Assembly: GCA_024280755.1 (NCBI GenBank)
Contig: JAJRPN010000036.1
Coordinates: 124,001-188,000 of the forward strand
Source: Planctomycetota bacterium
GTDB taxonomy: Bacteria > Planctomycetota > Phycisphaerae > Phycisphaerales > UBA1924
DNA: 64,000 bases
Direction: 5' to 3'
This document shows, in pieces, positions 43,240 to 52,499 of the stretch; position 1 is the stretch's first letter, and each line of letters starts with the position of its first letter. Position numbers and translations under genes: made by a program. Under the pieces are notes generated by a model that was given only the letters and a program-made list of their open reading frames with translations, ran no database searches and was not told the origin of the DNA.

Positions 43240-45135
43240 TTACCCTGCACCCTCGCCTCGGGCTTCGTGTTCAGAGTCGAACTCTTCGGCGAACAAGACC
43301 GGCCCGGGGAGTTCGCTTTTCCAGGGTTGGTCGGCGGTGATCTCTCTTGCAGCCTTACGCCCTTCGAGTACCCATCGCCGTTCGGAGTTGATTTCGGGTG
43401 TGTCCATTGGCGAGTGCAACGCGTTGGGATCGTCCTTCACCATATGAATCTTCTGTGTTGGGAAGGCGAACTCAACGCCTAGGCGGTCAGCCAGGCGGAC
43501 GACATCGAGCATGAAGCGGTGCTTCTCGCGGAGTTCGATCGACCAGTCTGGGCATTCGAAGAAGATGTAGACGAGGATGTCGAGGGAGTGCGGGCCGAAG
43601 CTGTTGAGCCAGACATGGTAATAGTCTTTGCGGGTGTATGGGTGGAGCTTGACGATTTCGCGTATGCCGCTACAGAATGCCTCGATTTTGTCAGGGTGTG
43701 TGTCGTAGGTGACATTGAGTTTGGTGGAGAAGCGTCGGTATTGGCGGCGGCCGTAGTTGTCGACTTTGGCGCGGACGAGCGTGGCGTTGGGGACGGTGAC
43801 GAGCGAGTTATAGAAGGTACGGATGCGTGTGGAGCGGAAGCCCAAATCTTCGACGGTGCCTTCGACCTCGTTGACGACGATCCAGTCGCCGATTTCGAAT
43901 GGGCGATCGAGGATGACGGCGATCGAGCCAAAGAAGTTTTCGATGGTGTCTTTGGCTGCGAACGCGACGGCCAACCCGCCGATGCCCAACCCGGTGAGCA
44001 GGGGCATGATCTCGATGGAGAATGCGCTGGCGATGTAGATGAGTCCGATGGCGCCGATGAAGAGTTTGGCGGTGCGTTTGACCATTGGAACGAGGAGGTC
44101 GTCAAACTTGGTTTCGGTTTTGGAGGCTTGGATCGAGAGCCAGTCGGAGACGAGATCGGTGACTTTGAAGGCTGCCCAGACGAGCGAGACCATGAACACG
44201 ACGCGGACGGCAACCATCAAGACGAGTGTTGCGGGGATGGGCAGCATCCCAAGGTTGAGGGCGAGATACCACACGCCTGCGGTGGCGAGCAATCCAAACG
44301 GGCGGACGGCGCGTTTGAGTGATCCTTTTTCGACCTGTCGCCCGCGTTTGATCTCGAAGCGATGCCAGAGGGTGCGGAGGATCATGCGTACGAAGAGATC
44401 GACGATCAGCCCGACAAAGATGACGACGAGGATGGCGATCCATTGCCAGTGTTCGAGCCCGAGCGAGGTCTTGCCTTTGAGGGTTGCCGGGACTGCGCTG
44501 CGAATTTTGCCCATGAGTGTTTTGTCGAGGATGATGCCTGCGATTGTTTTGTCAGCTTCGGATCGGATGGCCAGGTCATGAATCCGGTCAAGTGTTGGGC
44601 GATCGAAACGCCAGTTGCCGGTTTCATCAACTGAGAGGCTGATCGTGTATCCTGGATGTTTGATCGCAAAGACCTGATGGTGAGGCATCGTCCAGTCGTT
44701 CTGGGGGAAGAACACGAATCGAGATTCTTCGAGCGTCTCGGGGAGTTGGGACTCACGGGCTTCGCCGATGCGTCCGAGCACGGTGTAGAGATCGAATGCG
44801 ATGTTTCGTTTGGTTTCGATGGGGAGATCTGACTGGATATCGAGGCACTTGACCGCTTTTTCGATCGCCAATCGTTTGGTCGTAGAGGAATCGGCTTTAT
44901 CGAACTCGTTGATCGCAGCGAGGAAGGTGAACATGGTCGTGCGAGGCGATTTGAGCAATGGATCGACCCCAGTAGCGGGTTGCTGATCGCTCGGCTCAGA
45001 GGTTGCAGTTTGTTCGGGTGCCGGCTGCTCTTCTTGGGCGCCGATTGCCAGCGTGGGGGAGGCAAAGAGGATCAAAAGGAGTGCCCAGAGGGGAACGGAT
45101 TGGAGCAGTCGCGTGAGGAATTGGGTCGTCTTCAT
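43240..45135 (-). CDS. MscS-family mechanosensitive channel
   Basis: The 631-residue protein has a signal peptide (LLILFASPTLAIGAQ) and a periplasmic region of about 200 residues before four or more membrane helices. The pore helix TM3 reads LTGLGIGGLAVAFAAKDTIE, with the conserved Gly/Ala pattern of MscS, and the following beta domain has FFGSIAVILDRPFEIGDWIV and GTVEDLGFRSTRIRTFYNSL. The protein opens under membrane tension and releases solutes. The last residues, ARGEGAG, are close to the boundary of repeat copy 7. The gene starts divergent from atpD. Confidence 0.92.
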   Translation of the reverse strand: MKTTQFLTRLLQSVPLWALLLILFASPTLAIGAQEEQPAPEQTATSEPSDQQPATGVDPLLKSPRTTMFTFLAAINEFDKADSSTTKRLAIEKAVKCLDIQSDLPIETKRNIAFDLYTVLGRIGEARESQLPETLEESRFVFFPQNDWTMPHHQVFAIKHPGYTISLSVDETGNWRFDRPTLDRIHDLAIRSEADKTIAGIILDKTLMGKIRSAVPATLKGKTSLGLEHWQWIAILVVIFVGLIVDLFVRMILRTLWHRFEIKRGRQVEKGSLKRAVRPFGLLATAGVWYLALNLGMLPIPATLVLMVAVRVVFMVSLVWAAFKVTDLVSDWLSIQASKTETKFDDLLVPMVKRTAKLFIGAIGLIYIASAFSIEIMPLLTGLGIGGLAVAFAAKDTIENFFGSIAVILDRPFEIGDWIVVNEVEGTVEDLGFRSTRIRTFYNSLVTVPNATLVRAKVDNYGRRQYRRFSTKLNVTYDTHPDKIEAFCSGIREIVKLHPYTRKDYYHVWLNSFGPHSLDILVYIFFECPDWSIELREKHRFMLDVVRLADRLGVEFAFPTQKIHMVKDDPNALHSPMDTPEINSERRWVLEGRKAAREITADQPWKSELPGPVLFAEEFDSEHEARGEGAG

Positions 45136-45191
45136 AGCTTCGATGCTATCCGATCCCGGCTCGGCATTCTCGCTTTGATGATAATGCTTGA

Positions 45192-46790
<1,599 letters not shown>

Positions 46791-46812
46791 GCGATTGCGA
46801 TATTCAATCTCA

Positions 46813-46843
46813 AACACCCGGCCAATCGGCCGGGTGTTTTTTT
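46813..46843 (+). terminator. Rho-independent terminator of atpD
   Basis: An 11-pair stem AACACCCGGCC / GGCCGGGTGTT with loop AATC, followed by a run of T. It lies 22 bases after the stop. Confidence 0.93.
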
Positions 46844-46881
46844 GTGGTTCTGCTTTTGAGGCTGTTTGGGAATAGGCAAAG

Positions 46882-46913
46882 AAAACCCCGCATCATATGA
46901 ATGATGCGGGGTT
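46882..46913 (-). terminator. Terminator of the PEP-CTERM gene at 46937
   Basis: A 13-pair stem AACCCCGCATCAT / ATGATGCGGGGTT with the T-run (TTTTC) on the minus strand. It lies 24 bases downstream of the stop of the minus-strand gene. Confidence 0.9.
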
Positions 46914-46936
46914 GATTGTGGTGGGTTTGGAAAGTC

Positions 46937-47758
46937 TTATCGGCGACGACGCATGGTCATCAGTGAACCCATTGCGAGCAGTGCAGCCGAACCAGGAGTT
47001 GGAACAGTTGGGATGCCTGCGAGTCCGAGTGATCCGCCTTCATGAACTTCGAATGCAACGAGTTCTTCGGTGACGCCTGTGATCAGGTCGATTGCGAAGA
47101 TGTGCATGGTGAGGTTCTGCATGATTGCGTGGTAGTAGACGCCATCAACGATTTCGCCGCCGATTGGGCCGGTGAGTCCACCGAAGTTCAGATCGGCAAC
47201 CTTTGTTGAACCGAGTTCGGTTCCTGTCGCGTCGAACTGGAAGAGCTCGGTATCGCGGATGCCATAGGATGTATTGGTGATCGCGTCGTATCCTGATGAT
47301 GCAGGAGTGACTGGAAGATTCGCGAATGAGCCAACGACGGAATATGTGTCAGTATCCATATCCAATGCAACCATCTCGCTTGTATCATCCAAGAAGGCAT
47401 GGATTGTGCCATTGATGTTCACGATCGAGCTTGAGAGGCTATTGATGAAATCGCCTTGCTGGGTCATGACAGGTGTAGCGAGGAGGTCATCGATTCGGTA
47501 GATGGCGTAGTTGCCATCGCCTGATGAATCATGACGCTCGGTTCCCCAGAGTTCACCATCGTTGCCGATGGTCAACGATACAAGTGCTGTATCGAGCTGG
47601 AAGGTATCAACACCCTGTGGCAAGCCACCATTGTCAAGGTTTCCGAGATCAATGCGGTAGAGGTATGAGCCGCTGGTTGCGAAGAGGGTCGGTGCAGCAA
47701 ATGCTGGAGTTGCCAGAGCAGCGATACCCATAAGTGTACAAATAGTGCTTGTCTTCAT
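46937..47758 (-). CDS. Secreted protein with PEP-CTERM-like tail and beta-propeller-like body
   Basis: The 273-residue protein starts MKTSTICTLMGIAALATPAF (signal peptide) and ends PTPGSAALLAMGSLMTMRRR plus a last Arg, the same sorting tail seen at 25-28 kb. The body is a string of short beta repeats (LYRIDLGNLDNGGLPQGVDT, ELWGTERHDSSGDGNYAIYR, MVALDMDTDTYSVVGSFANL), as in DUF4394- or propeller-like domains. The frame extends upstream to 47974, but the ATG at 47758 with GGAG six bases before begins the signal peptide. It is a surface or matrix protein by inference. Confidence 0.82.
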   Translation of the reverse strand: MKTSTICTLMGIAALATPAFAAPTLFATSGSYLYRIDLGNLDNGGLPQGVDTFQLDTALVSLTIGNDGELWGTERHDSSGDGNYAIYRIDDLLATPVMTQQGDFINSLSSSIVNINGTIHAFLDDTSEMVALDMDTDTYSVVGSFANLPVTPASSGYDAITNTSYGIRDTELFQFDATGTELGSTKVADLNFGGLTGPIGGEIVDGVYYHAIMQNLTMHIFAIDLITGVTEELVAFEVHEGGSLGLAGIPTVPTPGSAALLAMGSLMTMRRRR

Positions 47759-47987
47759 TTCTAATCTCCTGTTTAATCGAAAGGCTGTAAAACAAAGGCC
47801 TGTCGAGTTAGCCGTGTCTCCACTACAGATATACACCAACAAACCGGGTATGCCAGTTGATTGGGTGGAAATTGAAGCGAGGGTTAGGAATTGAGGACAA
47901 TTTTCAGTTGTCGGACCTTTTTCCTTGACGAGTTGCTCATACCCAACATGTTTGTTTGGGAAGTGGGCGGGCAAGTTGCGTGCGCAT

Positions 47988-48012
47988 AAAAAAACCAGCC
48001 ATCGAGGCTGGT
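47988..48012 (-). terminator. Terminator of the BLUF-like gene
   Basis: A seven-pair stem ACCAGCC / GGCTGGT with loop ATCGA and a long A-run on the left (T-run on the minus strand), 28 bases downstream of the gene stop. Confidence 0.85.
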
Positions 48013-48039
48013 GATCGTAACTGATATAAAGGGAACAGT

Positions 48040-48486
48040 TTAGGCGGCTTGGGCACCGGGTCCCTGTTTGGCGAACTGCTCATGGAACTGTTTGAGCATC
48101 TGGAGGGCTGCTCCTGGAGCAGTCTTTGGATTTGCCTGGGCTTGTTCGCCGAGTTGGCGTATGGTGGATAGGTCGCCTGACCCTGTTTCATTGGCTTCGA
48201 GCACCCCCATCTTCCAAGACTGGAACTGGGCCTTGCTGAGCGTCGAAAAGAGGAGGATTTCGGGTTCTTCGACGACTTCGATGGTTGAGATCGAATCGAG
48301 GGCGGCTTCGAGGGCAGCGTATTCGCCTTCCATGATCTCGAAGATCTGTTCGCCTGCGATCATCATCATGCCTGAGATCCGGTTTTTGGCCCGATATCGT
48401 GTGCTGGAGTCTTTAAGTTGGTGCATATCACCATCGTTTATTTTAGAGCTCAGGCTGGCGGTATAGACGAGACAAGCGAGTGGCAT
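48040..48486 (-). CDS. BLUF-fold protein with altered flavin-site residues
   Basis: The 148-residue protein matches the BLUF (blue light using FAD) fold: ACLVYTASLSSKINDGDMHQ, then STRYRAKNRISGMMMIAGEQ and IFEIMEGEYAALEAALDSI. In a gap-free alignment to PixD, Tyr-8 is kept, but the conserved Gln of the F-x-Q-x-L-E-G motif (position 50) is Glu (FEIMEG), and the Asn of the N-x4-ITG motif (position 32) is Arg. In known photoreceptors the Gln is needed for light signalling. So this may have lost light sensing or changed its flavin chemistry. The 50-residue C-terminal tail is Gln/Ala-rich. No output domain is present. Confidence 0.8.
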   Translation of the reverse strand: MPLACLVYTASLSSKINDGDMHQLKDSSTRYRAKNRISGMMMIAGEQIFEIMEGEYAALEAALDSISTIEVVEEPEILLFSTLSKAQFQSWKMGVLEANETGSGDLSTIRQLGEQAQANPKTAPGAALQMLKQFHEQFAKQGPGAQAA

Positions 48487-48626
48487 GGTGGATCCTTCCT
48501 CTTCTTCACGACAGGCCTTCGATAAAGGATACTGTGTGTGATCAACCTGTCATCGTCTGTATGGGCAGCCTACTCAAGACCTTGGCATGCGTATTAAGGA
48601 GATGTGAGAATGGTTGAGCAGTTATA

Positions 48627-48650
48627 CAAAAATACCCCACAGAATGGGGG
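48627..48650 (-). terminator. Terminator of the NUDIX gene
   Basis: A five-pair G+C-rich stem CCCCA / TGGGG with a TTTTT run on the minus strand (A-run at 48628-48632), 42 bases after the stop. Confidence 0.65.
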
Positions 48651-48691
48651 GGCGGATTGGTGGGTGTTATCGGGTTTGATTTTCAATCGAG

Positions 48692-49261
48692 TTAAGAAGT
48701 CGGTGTTTCTTGATCGACGGTCCAGGTGATTGTGTCGCCGGTGCAGTCGATATGGATGCTGAAAAAGCCTGGGGTGCCGTTGGGTCCAGAATCGGTATGC
48801 TTATTGATCATCGGCCAGATGATCTTGCGATCAGTCTCAGGCTGAGGCAACCCGTCGATCTCATCAGGGTGATGCCAACGCAGCTCGCCCTCGTCCATGT
48901 GCCCGTCGATTACTTCGACTGGGACCATCACGCGGTAATAGAACATGAGCCAGTGGGTCTGATTTTCAAAGGCGGTCTCGGCGATAAGCCCCCCGAAGTG
49001 GAGATCGCTGAGTGCGACATCGATCCCGGCTTCTTCTTTGATCTCGCGTTGGGCGCATTGGGCGGGGGATTCGCCGATGTGCATTTCGAGCTTGCCTCCA
49101 ATTGGTGAGCAGAGCCCTTTGTTCGGAGATTTGATCCGATGGAGGAGCAGGATTCGCCCGTCTTTGTCGCGCAGATCACACAGGCATGCGATTTTGTAAG
49201 GCAGCCCGGCATTGGCGGGGTCTTCGGTCATTCCGGGCAAGATATTGGCTGCATCGCTCAT
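48692..49261 (-). CDS. NUDIX hydrolase
   Basis: The 189-residue protein has a Nudix box with a two-residue longer first loop: IGGKLEMHIGESPAQCAQRE then IKEEAGIDV, in which the Glu residues REIKEE bind the metal. It hydrolyses a nucleoside diphosphate linked to another group; the substrate is unknown. The entry ACLCDLRDKDGRILLLHR and WLMFYYRVMVPVEVIDGHMD agree with an ADP-ribose or dNTP type. The gene is read in the same direction as, and 32 bases after, the chemoreceptor gene, but spacing gives no strong link. Confidence 0.88.
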   Translation of the reverse strand: MSDAANILPGMTEDPANAGLPYKIACLCDLRDKDGRILLLHRIKSPNKGLCSPIGGKLEMHIGESPAQCAQREIKEEAGIDVALSDLHFGGLIAETAFENQTHWLMFYYRVMVPVEVIDGHMDEGELRWHHPDEIDGLPQPETDRKIIWPMINKHTDSGPNGTPGFFSIHIDCTGDTITWTVDQETPTS

Positions 49262-49292
49262 AGGCTAGGGTAGGCGCTTGGGTTGGTGGTGC

Positions 49293-50042
49293 CTATTGAT
49301 GCTGATTCTTATCCGTTGCTTGCGCTGCTTGGACAACCTGGCGATCGAGCACATTGAGGATGCGTTCGATGGACGACACGGTCTGGGTCGAGACCTGTTG
49401 GATCGTCGAGACATTGATCTGGATGTCTTTGGTCACTTTGGTCGATTGGCTCGCGAGTTTACTTACTTCTTCTGCGACGACTGCAAAGCCCTTTCCGGCT
49501 TCACCGGCGCGGGCGGCTTCGATGGTGGCGTTGAGGGCGAGTAGGTTGGTTCGTTTGGCGATGCCGGAGATGACGGTGAACATGCGTTCAATATCACGGG
49601 TCGAGTCGATCAACTTTCCCGAAACATTCTTGGCGGTGGTGATGTCGTCGATGAGATCGTTTCGTTCGTCTTGAGCTTGGCGGAGTTCGCTCGCATCGCC
49701 ATCCATTTGTTCGGTGGCCTCGTTGATTGTTTTGGCGGTTTGTTTGAATGAGCCTCGGAATCCGTGGGGGAGGACTCGGCGGAAGTATTTTCCTTCGGAA
49801 GCAAACGCCAACGATGCACCGGCTTCGCGCACAAATGCGTCGGTCATGTCGAGCATGTGGTTGATCGCGTGGAGCATCGGTGCGAGTTGGGAGGCTTCGT
49901 CGATGTTGAGGATTCGTGCTTCGAGATCGCCTTTGGCTGCCGATGAGCAGACGCGGGTTGCCTCGTCAATCCACTTGGATTCTGAAGTGTTGGAAGTCTT
50001 TGTTTCGTAGCTCGTATGGGCTGAATAATCTAATGTGCTCAC
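49293..50042 (-). CDS. Cytoplasmic methyl-accepting chemotaxis-type signalling protein
   Basis: The 249-residue protein has no membrane segment. Residues about 30-130 form a helical region ([31 protein letters not shown]), and the C-terminal half carries the chemoreceptor tip: [20 protein letters not shown] then [19 protein letters not shown], with SKL in place of the common RKL. This is a short receptor that must pair with a sensor. A GTG start at 50042 (VSTLDYS) has an AGGGAG site six bases upstream and removes a non-coding-like extension. The PAS gene lies 32 bases upstream in the same direction, so the two are likely one aerotaxis-like unit. Confidence 0.85.
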   Translation of the reverse strand: MSTLDYSAHTSYETKTSNTSESKWIDEATRVCSSAAKGDLEARILNIDEASQLAPMLHAINHMLDMTDAFVREAGASLAFASEGKYFRRVLPHGFRGSFKQTAKTINEATEQMDGDASELRQAQDERNDLIDDITTAKNVSGKLIDSTRDIERMFTVISGIAKRTNLLALNATIEAARAGEAGKGFAVVAEEVSKLASQSTKVTKDIQINVSTIQQVSTQTVSSIERILNVLDRQVVQAAQATDKNQHQ

Positions 50043-50073
50043 GGGAATCTCCCTGGGATAATTTGGATCGGGC

Positions 50074-50601
50074 TTAGGCGCAGAGTTGAAAGATGAGTTC
50101 GTCGTAGGTGACGCCCATCGATTCGAGCTTCTCGACAAACACAGGAAGCGATGCCTGCCATTGCTCGCGCGGGGTACGATGCTTGGATTCGATTGCTAAC
50201 AACTCGGCATACAAAGGCTTGACAACATCAAGCGCCTTTTGACTCGGTACGCGTCGGCTCGAGTGGTACCCGGTGATGCGTCCGTTGTCGTCGATGGTGG
50301 GTGTGACATGGGCGAAGACCCAGTAGTGATCGCCGTTCTTGCATTTGTTGATGACATAGGCAAACACCTCGTGCTTGGCTGCGATGCGGTCCCACAAGAA
50401 CCGGAACACGCATCGAGGCATCTCTGGATGGCGGATAATGTTATGGGCCTTGCCGAGGACTTCGTCTTCGGAATAGAGTGCGATGCGGAGGAAGACCTCG
50501 TTGGCGTAGGTGATCCGTCCTTTGGTGTCGGTCTTCGAGACGATCAGTTCGTCTTCGTCGAAGTACCGTTCGGTGCCGGTGAGTGGGGTGGTGTGGGTCA
50601 T
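50074..50601 (-). CDS. PAS-domain sensor protein (Aer-like N-terminal half)
   Basis: The 175-residue protein is a PAS domain of the Aer type: [20 protein letters not shown] then [40 protein letters not shown] and [20 protein letters not shown]. The HPEMP motif is typical of FAD-binding aerotaxis PAS domains. The last 60 residues are helical and carry no signalling tip. The next gene in the same direction provides a cytoplasmic chemoreceptor module, so the pair looks like a split Aer receptor. The frame is open upstream to 50868, but the ATG at 50601 starts just before the PAS domain. Confidence 0.88.
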   Translation of the reverse strand: MTHTTPLTGTERYFDEDELIVSKTDTKGRITYANEVFLRIALYSEDEVLGKAHNIIRHPEMPRCVFRFLWDRIAAKHEVFAYVINKCKNGDHYWVFAHVTPTIDDNGRITGYHSSRRVPSQKALDVVKPLYAELLAIESKHRTPREQWQASLPVFVEKLESMGVTYDELIFQLCA

Positions 50602-50721
50602 CGGTGTGCATCCATTTCTGAGCGCATCGTCAGCAGAGCAGCGATGGCTTGGTAGACAGATCGGCACGGTGAAGGTCCGAATTGATGAAACTTGGAGATT
50701 CTCATCCGAATGGGGCATTTT

Positions 50722-50744
50722 AAAAAAACCCCGAAATTCGGGGG
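50722..50744 (-). terminator. Terminator of the DUF1330 gene
   Basis: A G+C stem CCCCGAA / TTCGGGG with seven A on the left (T-run on the minus strand), 21 bases downstream of the gene stop. Confidence 0.85.
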
Positions 50745-50764
50745 CTTGTAAGGGATGAGTTGAT

Positions 50765-51109
50765 TCAGAGTGAAATGGAGTATTCGGCAATTCGCCCAAA
50801 TGATCGGACACTTTGGTCAAAGTAAGCAGATCGAACAACCTGGTATTTTTCGTTGGCGAAGAAGGCATCCTTTGCGGCTTCGTCGGGGAACGAGATTACA
50901 AACACCCGATTGAAGGGGTCATCTGCATTGCCTTTGAGCATTTTGCTCACTTGGAAGTCATAGCGAAAATACCCGCCATAGGTTTCGAGGATCGGGGTCA
51001 TCCCCGCTCGATATTGGTCATAGTGCGTGTCGTCTGTGACATGAAGCCCGAAGAGGGATTCAAATCGGGTTTGATTGGTCGTGCTTGTCTTGTTGGTTGT
51101 GTTGCTCAT
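50765..51109 (-). CDS. DUF1330-like dimeric alpha/beta barrel protein
   Basis: The 114-residue protein resembles the DUF1330 family of ferredoxin-like dimeric barrels: HYDQYRAGMTPILETYGGYF, then NRVFVISFPDEAAKDAFFAN and EKYQVVRSAYFDQSVRSFGR. These bind small ligands or have no known function. The start is not certain: ATG 51109, 51118 or 51151 are in frame. All overlap the 3' end of the RlmL-like gene in another frame on the same strand; the shortest version (51109) overlaps by 50 bases. The terminal tail of the methyltransferase is low-complexity, so this overlap costs it little. Confidence 0.75.
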   Translation of the reverse strand: MSNTTNKTSTTNQTRFESLFGLHVTDDTHYDQYRAGMTPILETYGGYFRYDFQVSKMLKGNADDPFNRVFVISFPDEAAKDAFFANEKYQVVRSAYFDQSVRSFGRIAEYSISL

Positions 51110-52433
51110 GGTCGTCATACGATTCAGTTTCTTCTGGGTTCGTCGATTCAACTGATTCAGTCGACTCTAGCGGCTCTGATGATTCCAAAGAAGATTGAAT
51201 CAGATGTTCTTCGTTCATCTGCTCATTGAGTTCTTCGTCTTCGAAAGATTTAGACGCTTTTCGTGAGCCGTCGTAGAGTTCGTAGCTCAGGAGTCGGCAT
51301 TCGATCTGGGCGTTGAAGAACACTTGGCGGGCGGCTGTTTTGAGCCCGATCTCGTGGGAGAGTTCTCGCGAGCCGGTAAACACATGCCCGGTGTAGCCCT
51401 TGCATCGTGTTTTGAAGAAATCGCCGATGTCGGAATAGGTCTCTTTGAGTTCGTCGGATTCACCCAGGCGTAACCCATACTCAGGGTTGAGGATCACATG
51501 TCCGGTTTCACCATCAGCGAGCTGGGGGATCTCGGTATCGGTGAAGTCGCAGGCTTCAAAGTCGATGAGGTGTTCGACGCCTGCGGTCTGGGCGTTTTTC
51601 TTGGCGGCGACGATTGCACGGGGGTTGTTGTCGGTGGCGATGATCGGCATCGGGTCTTTGAATACAGGCTTTGATTTGCGTGCTTCGCGGCGCATCTCTA
51701 AGTACACATCATCGAGATCGAACATGGTGTGTAGGCAGCTCGCGTCGGATCGGAACAAACCCGGTGCGCGGCCGGCAGCGATGAGCGCAGCTTCGATGGC
51801 GAGGGTGCCCGAGCCGCACATTGGGTTGATCAGTGGGGTCGAGCCGTCGTATCCCATGCCCATGAGTACGGCGGCGGCGAGTGTCTCGCGCATCGGTGCA
51901 TCGTGAGGCATCTTGCGGTATCCGCGATCGGACATGCGTACGCCGTTGGTGTTGAGATAGATCCAGGCGCGATCGTTCTTCCAGACGAGATGGATGACGA
52001 CGGACGAACGGTCTGGCCCGGTGTCCGGGCGTGTGCCGGTTTTGGCAGTGATGCGATCGACGATCATGTCTTTGAGTACGAGGTTGGGATACATCGTGTT
52101 GTCGATGGAGTGATGCTCGATGTTCGAGGTGATGGTGAAGTAGGAGTCGTTGGGGATGAGTTCTTCCCATGGGAATGCGCTTGCTTCTTTGGCGAGCGCA
52201 TTGAGCGACGGGCACCGGAACCGGGTGAGGAGCCAGAAGGTGTGCTGGGCGGTGTGGAGGTTCAGATTGAGGCGCAGGCAGTCCTCGAGGGTCGCGCCGA
52301 TGTGAACCGCGACATGATCCTCTTCTTGGATCTCAAAGCCCATCGCTTCGACCTCTCGGCGGAGGAAGGGGGTGATATGTTCGGCGCAGGTGATGCGTGT
52401 GAGTCGTTTTTTATGTGGATCGAGTTGTGACAT
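51060..52433 (-). CDS. THUMP-domain RNA methyltransferase, RlmL-type
   Basis: The 457-residue protein matches the RlmL/THUMP rRNA methyltransferase family: a ferredoxin-like and THUMP region (RITCAEHITPFLRREVEAMG, LNLHTAQHTFWLLTRFRCPS), then the SAM-binding NPMCGSGTLAIEAALIAAGR and PIIATDNNPRAIVAAKKNAQ. The catalytic NPPY motif is NPEYGLRLG here; the second Pro is Glu. It should methylate a guanine N2 in 23S rRNA. The C-terminal 60 residues are acidic and repetitive (ESSEPLESTESVESTNPEET) and overlap the DUF1330 start. The start ATG at 52433 has a possible weak site. Confidence 0.88.
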   Translation of the reverse strand: MSQLDPHKKRLTRITCAEHITPFLRREVEAMGFEIQEEDHVAVHIGATLEDCLRLNLNLHTAQHTFWLLTRFRCPSLNALAKEASAFPWEELIPNDSYFTITSNIEHHSIDNTMYPNLVLKDMIVDRITAKTGTRPDTGPDRSSVVIHLVWKNDRAWIYLNTNGVRMSDRGYRKMPHDAPMRETLAAAVLMGMGYDGSTPLINPMCGSGTLAIEAALIAAGRAPGLFRSDASCLHTMFDLDDVYLEMRREARKSKPVFKDPMPIIATDNNPRAIVAAKKNAQTAGVEHLIDFEACDFTDTEIPQLADGETGHVILNPEYGLRLGESDELKETYSDIGDFFKTRCKGYTGHVFTGSRELSHEIGLKTAARQVFFNAQIECRLLSYELYDGSRKASKSFEDEELNEQMNEEHLIQSSLESSEPLESTESVESTNPEETESYDDHEQHNQQDKHDQSNPI

Positions 52434-52499
52434 GGTACGGGAAGGATAGTGCCGCTAGGGGGATATTGCGTCAGAGAACTGAAATGGTTTGAAGTGAGT

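Noticed and set aside
43519-44322. 267-residue plus-strand ORF opposite mscS
   Set aside because: Its translation is a string of Asp/Glu/Gly/Val without a family or a membrane pattern, and it lies fully inside the recognised MscS gene on the other strand.
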